Assembly (NCBI GenBank): GCA_947629685.1
Contig: CANREP010000002.1
Coordinates: 62,001 to 126,000, forward strand
Direction: 5' to 3'
Origin: an uncultured Phascolarctobacterium sp.
GTDB lineage: Bacteria > Bacillota > Negativicutes > Acidaminococcales > Acidaminococcaceae
Length of the DNA: 64,000 nucleotides
Each line of letters begins with the position of its first letter. Position 1 is the stretch's first letter. A program made the position numbers and the translations under genes. Below, piece by piece: positions 59,576 to 64,000 of this stretch. Under the pieces are notes generated by a model. The model had not been told where the DNA came from. It worked only from the letters and a program-made list of their open reading frames with translations, and did not search any database.

Positions 59576-60607
59576 TTAGAGCCAGTTATTTTTAATCATA
59601 GTTTCTGCAATCTGCAGAGTATTGAGAGCCGCACCTTTACGGATCTGGTCTCCTACAACCCACATATTGAAAGTATTATCATTGGATTCATCGCGGCGCA
59701 GACGGCCTACATAAACGTCGTCTTTTTCTGAGGTATAAAGCGGCATCGGATAAATCTGTTCCTGCGGGTTATCGATTACCTGTACGCCCGGGAAGCCGGC
59801 AAGCGCAGCCTGCATGGCAGCCAAATCCAGATCGTGCTCAAATTCCACATTCACAGATTCACTGTGACTGCGATATACCGGCACACGTACCGTCGTAGCG
59901 GTAATACGCATATCGTAATCGTCAAATATCTTTTTGGTCTCGTTGACCATCTTCATTTCTTCTTTAGTATAAAGATTATCCATGAACACATCAATCTGCG
60001 GAATCAGGTTAAACGCAATCGGATAATGCTTTGCAAGGCTTGCAGACGGTAAAATGTTAGCAACCATTTCCTTGCCTTCAGCAAAGTCTTTAACCTGGTC
60101 AGTTAATTCATCAATCCCCTCTTTGCCCGCGCCTGAAACAGCCTGATAGGTAGATACTACGATACGTTTGATTTTTGCCAAATCGTACAGCGGTTTCAAT
60201 GCCATTACCATAATGATGGTAGAGCAGTTGGGGTTAGCGATAATGCCTTTATGTTTTAAAATAGCCTGCGGATTTACTTCCGGCACTACCAGCGGCACTT
60301 CCGGGTCCATCCTGAAAGCACTGGAATTATCTATAACTACTGCTCCTGCCTCTACTGCATAAGGAGCAAATTCTTTGGAAACGCTGCCGCCGGCAAAAAG
60401 CGCAATATCAATACCGGCAAAAGAATCTTTTGTCGCTTCCTGCACAGTATATGTCTTGCCCATAAATTCTATTTGCTTACCGGCGCTGCGTTTAGACGCC
60501 AAAAGACGCAGTTCAGCATAAGGAAAATTTCTTTCTTCAATAAGTTTTAAAAACTCGGTGCCAACAGCTCCCGTAGCACCAAGGATTGCAACATTATATT
60601 TTTTCAT
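59576..60607 (-). CDS. asd: Aspartate-semialdehyde dehydrogenase
   Basis: Asd reduces aspartyl phosphate to aspartate semialdehyde, used by both DapA and Hom. The 343-residue protein starts with the NADP loop ILGATGAVGTEFL, has the catalytic Cys in NPNCSTIIMV near residue 130 and a VVSTYQAVSGAG segment, and the His in RVPVYRSHSESV. GGAGGGG lies about 7 bases before ATG 60607. It sits between dapB (8 bases after its stop codon begins the gap of 23) and lysC. The sole asd in the window, it probably feeds both branches. Confidence 0.96.
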   Translation of the reverse strand: MKKYNVAILGATGAVGTEFLKLIEERNFPYAELRLLASKRSAGKQIEFMGKTYTVQEATKDSFAGIDIALFAGGSVSKEFAPYAVEAGAVVIDNSSAFRMDPEVPLVVPEVNPQAILKHKGIIANPNCSTIIMVMALKPLYDLAKIKRIVVSTYQAVSGAGKEGIDELTDQVKDFAEGKEMVANILPSASLAKHYPIAFNLIPQIDVFMDNLYTKEEMKMVNETKKIFDDYDMRITATTVRVPVYRSHSESVNVEFEHDLDLAAMQAALAGFPGVQVIDNPQEQIYPMPLYTSEKDDVYVGRLRRDESNDNTFNMWVVGDQIRKGAALNTLQIAETMIKNNWL

Positions 60608-60630
60608 AACAGGCCCCTCCATCTTGATGT

Positions 60631-61404
60631 TTACAGTAAATTATCCAAGCCGTATACAAGTCCCTGCCTATCCATAATTTTGCGGCAGCCTAATGCAACA
60701 CCTGGCATATAGCATTCACGGTTGATAGGCTCGGTACTGATACGCAGCACTTCTCCCTGTCCGCCGAAAATCACTTCTTGGGAAGCAACATAACCAGGCA
60801 GACGGACACTGTGAATCTTCATTCCTTCATAATCTGCCCCACGCGCTCCCGGCATGGTTTCCTTCTCATCAGGATTACCCTGCTGCATTTTTGCTCTTAC
60901 TTCACTGATTTTTTGTGCGGTGATGATGGCTGTGCCAGAAGGTGCATCCAGTTTTTTATCGTGGTGCTTTTCAATGATTTCTACATGCGGGAAATATTTT
61001 GCCGCCTCACAGGCAAGTTTCATCATTACTACGGCACCCAGCGCAAAATTAGGTGCTATAAGCACGGCCGTACCATTTTCTTTCGCCAACGCATCAACTT
61101 CCTGCAAATCAGCGTCAGTAAAACCAGTCGTTCCCACTACAGCTCTGACACCAAGGCCAAGCACCTTGCGCAGATTTTCCATGACAACATCTGGACGGGT
61201 AAAATCGACAACTACATCCGGCTGAGTTTCCTTAATGGCCGCAACCAGGTCTGTATTCACCTGATATACGTTTCCGTCCACTGTAATAGTGCCTGGCTTT
61301 ATATCAACAACAGCTGCAACAGTCAAATCAGTTTCCGCAGTGACCTTTTTTACTACTTCGCTGCCCATCCTACCAAGGGCGCCGTTTACTAATACCTTAA
61401 TCAC
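60631..61404 (-). CDS. dapB: 4-hydroxy-tetrahydrodipicolinate reductase
   Basis: DapB reduces the product of DapA to tetrahydrodipicolinate. The 257-residue protein has the NAD(P)-binding loop VNGALGRMGSEV, VVDFTRP, GTTGF, the catalytic region EIIEKHHDKKLDAPSGTA and GxR-type turns near the end. The start is GTG 61404, because GGAGGT lies about 7 bases upstream; the ATG at 61419 overlaps that site. It is the first gene after the lysine riboswitch, 30 bases from its terminator stem. Confidence 0.95.
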   Translation of the reverse strand: MIKVLVNGALGRMGSEVVKKVTAETDLTVAAVVDIKPGTITVDGNVYQVNTDLVAAIKETQPDVVVDFTRPDVVMENLRKVLGLGVRAVVGTTGFTDADLQEVDALAKENGTAVLIAPNFALGAVVMMKLACEAAKYFPHVEIIEKHHDKKLDAPSGTAIITAQKISEVRAKMQQGNPDEKETMPGARGADYEGMKIHSVRLPGYVASQEVIFGGQGEVLRISTEPINRECYMPGVALGCRKIMDRQGLVYGLDNLL

Positions 61405-61434
61405 TGATACTACCTCCATTCAGATAAAAATTAA

Positions 61435-61460
61435 GCCGTTGAGAAAACTATCTCAACGGC
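61435..61460 (-). terminator. Riboswitch-controlled terminator before dapB
   Basis: On the minus strand GCCGTTGAGA and TCTCAACGGC form a 10-base-pair stem with a 6-base loop, then TTAATTTTTA. The 8-base sequence TGAGATAG of this hairpin is complementary to CTATCTCA at the aptamer's 3' end, which gives an antiterminator when lysine is absent. Confidence 0.85.
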
Positions 61461-61477
61461 AATCAGTAATCACAGTT

Positions 61478-61640
61478 ATGAGATAGCACTCCGCTGCTTG
61501 CTGCAGCGACAGTCCGTCAATTATTCACTGACAGCCCAGCATACCAGCATGGCTGCTGATAAACTTCGGCGCTAACCCTTTCGCCTGTCTCTACACTCCC
61601 GCTCCACAGGTTACTATTGTTTCGCGCTCCTCTACCTTAA
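61478..61640 (-). promoter_or_regulatory. Lysine riboswitch (L box) aptamer
   Basis: The minus strand shows the conserved L-box elements in order: GGTAGAGG-AGCGCGA, an AGTAA turn, GGCGAAAGGG, GCGCCGAAG, GGCTGTCAG, GGACTGTC and GGAGTGCTATC. P1 forms from AGGTAG and CTATCT. The known function is to bind lysine and stop transcription; here it controls dapB-asd-lysC-dapA through the adjoining terminator. Confidence 0.95.
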
Positions 61641-61657
61641 ATCCATTTATTGTATTG

Positions 61658-61686
61658 ATTATATTACCTCCGTATATCATTGTCAA
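61658..61686 (-). promoter_or_regulatory. Consensus promoter of the lysine operon
   Basis: On the minus strand TTGACA (61686-61681) and TATAAT (61663-61658) are perfect with a 17-base spacer. Transcription would start near 61651, about ten bases before the aptamer. Confidence 0.93.
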
Positions 61687-61751
61687 ATAATAAAAAATTA
61701 TTTTGATACACTGAGCGTAGACTGTAAAGAAAATGTAAATATTGTACAGTA

Positions 61752-62204
61752 TTACTGGCCAGTACTGCCGAAGCCGCCGCTGCGTACAGCTTTCCCGACA
61801 GCGGCATCATTATCTGCAGTCAGGTATTTGTAAAAAATTCCCTGAGCAATACGTTCATTTTTCTGCAGGATTACTGTATTTTTACTCATATTGAGCAGTG
61901 CCAGCATAATATGTCCTTCATTATCGGCATTGTTATAATAATCCGCGTCGATAATACCAACATTGTTGACCAGCATAAGATTTTTCTTAACTGCCATGCT
62001 GCTGCGGATATGTACACCCAAAAATTCATCTTGCTGCATATAAGCCTTTACACCCGTCGGTACCAGCTTTACTGCTCCTGGCTCCAAGATTATTTCTTCA
62101 GGAGCACAGATATCATAACCTGCCGAAGCTTTTGTTTTACGCTCAGGCATAGTAAAATCTATATTTTCGTAACTGCTGATTTTTTCAAATCCTCTTAATT
62201 TCAT
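61752..62204 (-). CDS. dut: dUTP diphosphatase
   Basis: Dut hydrolyses dUTP to dUMP and pyrophosphate, which keeps uracil out of DNA and supplies thymidylate synthesis. The 150-residue protein has the five trimeric dUTPase motifs: SAGYDI, RSSMA, GIIDADYYNNADNEGHI, ERIAQGIF and RSGGFGSTGQ. Motif 3 has a few extra residues after the catalytic Asp-x-Asp-Tyr, a variant seen in some Firmicutes. AGGTGAT lies about 5 bases before ATG 62204. It follows pnp by 60 bases containing a hairpin. Confidence 0.92.
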   Translation of the reverse strand: MKLRGFEKISSYENIDFTMPERKTKASAGYDICAPEEIILEPGAVKLVPTGVKAYMQQDEFLGVHIRSSMAVKKNLMLVNNVGIIDADYYNNADNEGHIMLALLNMSKNTVILQKNERIAQGIFYKYLTADNDAAVGKAVRSGGFGSTGQ

Positions 62205-62220
62205 TTTATCACCTATAAGA

Positions 62221-62256
62221 ATATCCCGCCGAAATTTTCAGCGGGATATATTTTTC
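62221..62256. terminator. Hairpin between pnp and dut
   Basis: ATATCCCGC (62221-62229) pairs with GCGGGATAT (62241-62249). On the minus strand the stem extends through a GAAA/TTTC core but lacks a T run, so it would be a weak terminator or an RNA-stabilising hairpin for pnp. The T run lies on the plus strand. Confidence 0.5.
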
Positions 62257-62264
62257 AAGAAAAC

Positions 62265-64000
62265 TTATTTTTCAAAACCTTTAGTGAGAACGGCTTTTCT
62301 GGAAAGATTGATGCGGCCTTTATTGTCGATTTCAGTTACCTTGACAACGATTTCGTCGCCAACGGAAACAACATCTTCAACCTTTTCCACACGTTCGGTA
62401 GACAGCTGGGAAATATGTACCAGTCCTTCTTTACCAGGCAGGATTTCTACAAAAGCGCCGAAATTCATCAATCTTGTTACCTTGCCGGTATAGATTTTGC
62501 CAACTTCAGCATCGGCAACAATACCGTTGATCATGTCGATGGCTTTATTGGCAGCTTCAGTATTTACTGCTGCAATATAGATTTTGCCTGAATCTTCGAT
62601 ATCAATCTTTGCGCCGGTTTCTTCAATAATCTTTTTAACAGTTTTGCCGCCGGGGCCGATTACCTTGCTGATCTTTTCAGGATCGATATGGATAGTGGTA
62701 ATCTTAGGCGCATACGGAGACAGTTCCTTGCGCGGCTGGTTGATGCATTCCATCATTTTGCCCATGATGAATTCGCGGCCGCGTTTTGCCTGTGCAAGCG
62801 CCTGTGTAAAGATATCCTTGTTGATGCCGTCGATTTTGATATCCATCTGAATAGCAGTGATACCTTTTTCAGTACCTGCTACCTTAAAGTCCATATCGCC
62901 AAGAGCGTCTTCCAAGCCTTGGATATCAGTCAGGATAGTAAAGTATTCACCGTCTTTTACCAGGCCCATAGCCACACCGGCAACAGGAGCTTTAATAGGA
63001 ACGCCTGCATCCATCAGAGACAGAGTGCTTGCGCAGACGCTGCCCATGGAAGAAGAACCGTTAGATTCCAGTACTTCGGACACGAGGCGGATAGCATACG
63101 GGAATTCCTCTTCGGAAGGAATTACCGGCAGCAGAGCACGTTCTGCCAGCGCACCATGACCGATTTCACGGCGGCCCGGGCTGCGCAGCGGTTTAGTTTC
63201 GCCAACGCTGTACGGAGGGAAGTTATAGTGATGGATATAACGTTTGGTATCTTCTGCACCAAGTCCGTCAAGTGTTTGTGCTTCACGCAGCGGAGCCAGC
63301 GCCAGGACATTCAGGATCTGGGTCTGACCACGGGTGAAAAGCGAGCTGCCATGCGGACGAGCCAGCAGGCCTACTTCGCAGGATACAGGACGTACTTCAT
63401 CCAGCTGACGTCCGTCAGGACGGATCTTATCAACAGAAATGGTACGGCGGACAATCTTTTTAACAAGCTTTTGTGTAATATACGCTACATCTTTAGCATT
63501 GTCAGGATATTTTTCCAGGAATACTTCAGCGATTTCAGCTTTAACTTTAGCAACGTTTTCTTCACGTTCCAGCTTATTAGCATCCATTAAAGCGTCTTTT
63601 AATTTTTGTGCGCCGTATTCTTCGATTTCAGCCACCATTTCTTCAGGCGGAGCGTAGAACGGAACTTCCATTTTCTCTTTGCCGATTTCAGCCACGATTT
63701 TTTCCTGGAATTCAACCAGTTGTTTTATTACGCCGTGACCGAACCAGATAGCATCCAGCATAACTTCTTCAGATACTTCTTTAGCGCCTGCTTCAACCAT
63801 GAGGATTGCGTCTTTAGTACCTGCAACAGCAAGGTTCAGAGAACTTACTTTAGCCTGTTCCACAGTAGGATTGATGATAAATTCGCCGTCAATCATACCA
63901 ACACGTACGCCTGCAATCGGCCCTTCAAAGGGAATATCGGAAATGGAAAGTGCGCAGGATGCGCCCACCATAGCCGGCATATCCGGGGCATTATCAGGAT
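62265..64000 (-). CDS. pnp: Polyribonucleotide nucleotidyltransferase, 5'-truncated
   Basis: PNPase degrades RNA from the 3' end using phosphate. The frame is open to the window end, so about 578 residues are seen and the N-terminus lies outside. The visible part has the end of the first RNase PH domain ([15 protein letters not shown]), the helical linker, the second RNase PH domain ([15 protein letters not shown] with catalytic neighbours), a KH domain ([27 protein letters not shown]-like region near the 3' end) and a C-terminal S1 domain. dut follows. The in-frame ATG at 63980 is internal and not a start. Confidence 0.96.
   Translation of the reverse strand, partial: PDNAPDMPAMVGASCALSISDIPFEGPIAGVRVGMIDGEFIINPTVEQAKVSSLNLAVAGTKDAILMVEAGAKEVSEEVMLDAIWFGHGVIKQLVEFQEKIVAEIGKEKMEVPFYAPPEEMVAEIEEYGAQKLKDALMDANKLEREENVAKVKAEIAEVFLEKYPDNAKDVAYITQKLVKKIVRRTISVDKIRPDGRQLDEVRPVSCEVGLLARPHGSSLFTRGQTQILNVLALAPLREAQTLDGLGAEDTKRYIHHYNFPPYSVGETKPLRSPGRREIGHGALAERALLPVIPSEEEFPYAIRLVSEVLESNGSSSMGSVCASTLSLMDAGVPIKAPVAGVAMGLVKDGEYFTILTDIQGLEDALGDMDFKVAGTEKGITAIQMDIKIDGINKDIFTQALAQAKRGREFIMGKMMECINQPRKELSPYAPKITTIHIDPEKISKVIGPGGKTVKKIIEETGAKIDIEDSGKIYIAAVNTEAANKAIDMINGIVADAEVGKIYTGKVTRLMNFGAFVEILPGKEGLVHISQLSTERVEKVEDVVSVGDEIVVKVTEIDNKGRINLSRKAVLTKGFEK

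Noticed and set aside
59165-59731. Plus-strand open frame of 188 codons across lysC and asd
   Set aside because: It spans the junction of two firm minus-strand genes and has no recognisable content or start signal.
62688-63590. A 300-codon open frame on the plus strand opposite pnp
   Set aside because: It has no ribosome site or family motif and mirrors a well-conserved gene, so it is a shadow.
1-64000. Mobile elements, CRISPR arrays or prophage
   Set aside because: I found no transposase, integrase, terminal repeats, direct-repeat array or phage genes; all long gaps are explained by regulatory elements or AT-rich spacer.

Overview
This 64 kb window reads as ordinary, gene-dense chromosome from a medium-GC, anaerobic-type Firmicute. 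I think a member of the Negativicutes is most likely. The basis is gene content and order: a fused ispH-S1 gene, a TAXI-type TRAP transporter, RodZ/FtsK/RNase J together, a dapB-asd-lysC-dapA operon behind a lysine riboswitch, and an oxygen-independent methylthioadenosine salvage cluster. The genus is inference; no rRNA is present. I see no insertion sequence, prophage, integrase or CRISPR array.

Layout. Bases 1-32802 are read on the plus strand and 32879-64000 on the minus strand, except one small plus gene at 52448-52807. The strands converge at a bidirectional terminator after lexA. The plus half holds these units: scpB to fni (chromosome segregation, rRNA modification, cmk, plsC, isoprenoids and S1), closed by a terminator near 6941; a DUF512 radical SAM protein with cobO, der and plsY; pheB-hom-thrB; a tRNA-Pro(GGG) with a consensus promoter, followed by a zinc-ribbon protein, prfC, a CitA/DcuS-type two-component system and a WecG/TagA glycosyltransferase; psd-pssA-GT2; the purine nucleoside salvage cluster (HAD, mtnP, mtnA, ahcY, class II aldolase, mtaD); pduL with two large secreted paralogs of unknown function; and lexA.

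The minus half holds an 11-gene tight run from rnj (RNase J) through ftsK, rodZ, ygiQ, a lone binding lipoprotein, rimO, cinA, a DEAD-box helicase, hflX and ynbB to a hotdog thioesterase. Further right are a TAXI-TRAP transporter operon, an NlpC/P60-pepA-PHP-ATPase operon, the lysine/diaminopimelate operon with its riboswitch, and pnp-dut, where pnp is cut by the window end.

How the genes fit together. Several units feed the aspartate family: hom and thrB go towards threonine and methionine, and dapB, asd, lysC and dapA go towards lysine and peptidoglycan. Four genes build phospholipid (plsC, plsY, pssA, psd). The most interesting metabolic unit is the salvage cluster. Its deaminase, its phosphorylase (with a 6-oxopurine-type Asn motif), its isomerase and its aldolase together suggest disposal of MTA and 5'-deoxyadenosine to DHAP plus a small aldehyde. 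The most unusual single-gene observations are an HflX with an N-terminal JAMM/RadC-like metal motif, a perfect internal Shine-Dalgarno sequence at the start of the S1 half of the ispH-S1 fusion, a P-loop ATPase fused to an Asp23-like domain, and the tandem secreted paralogs.
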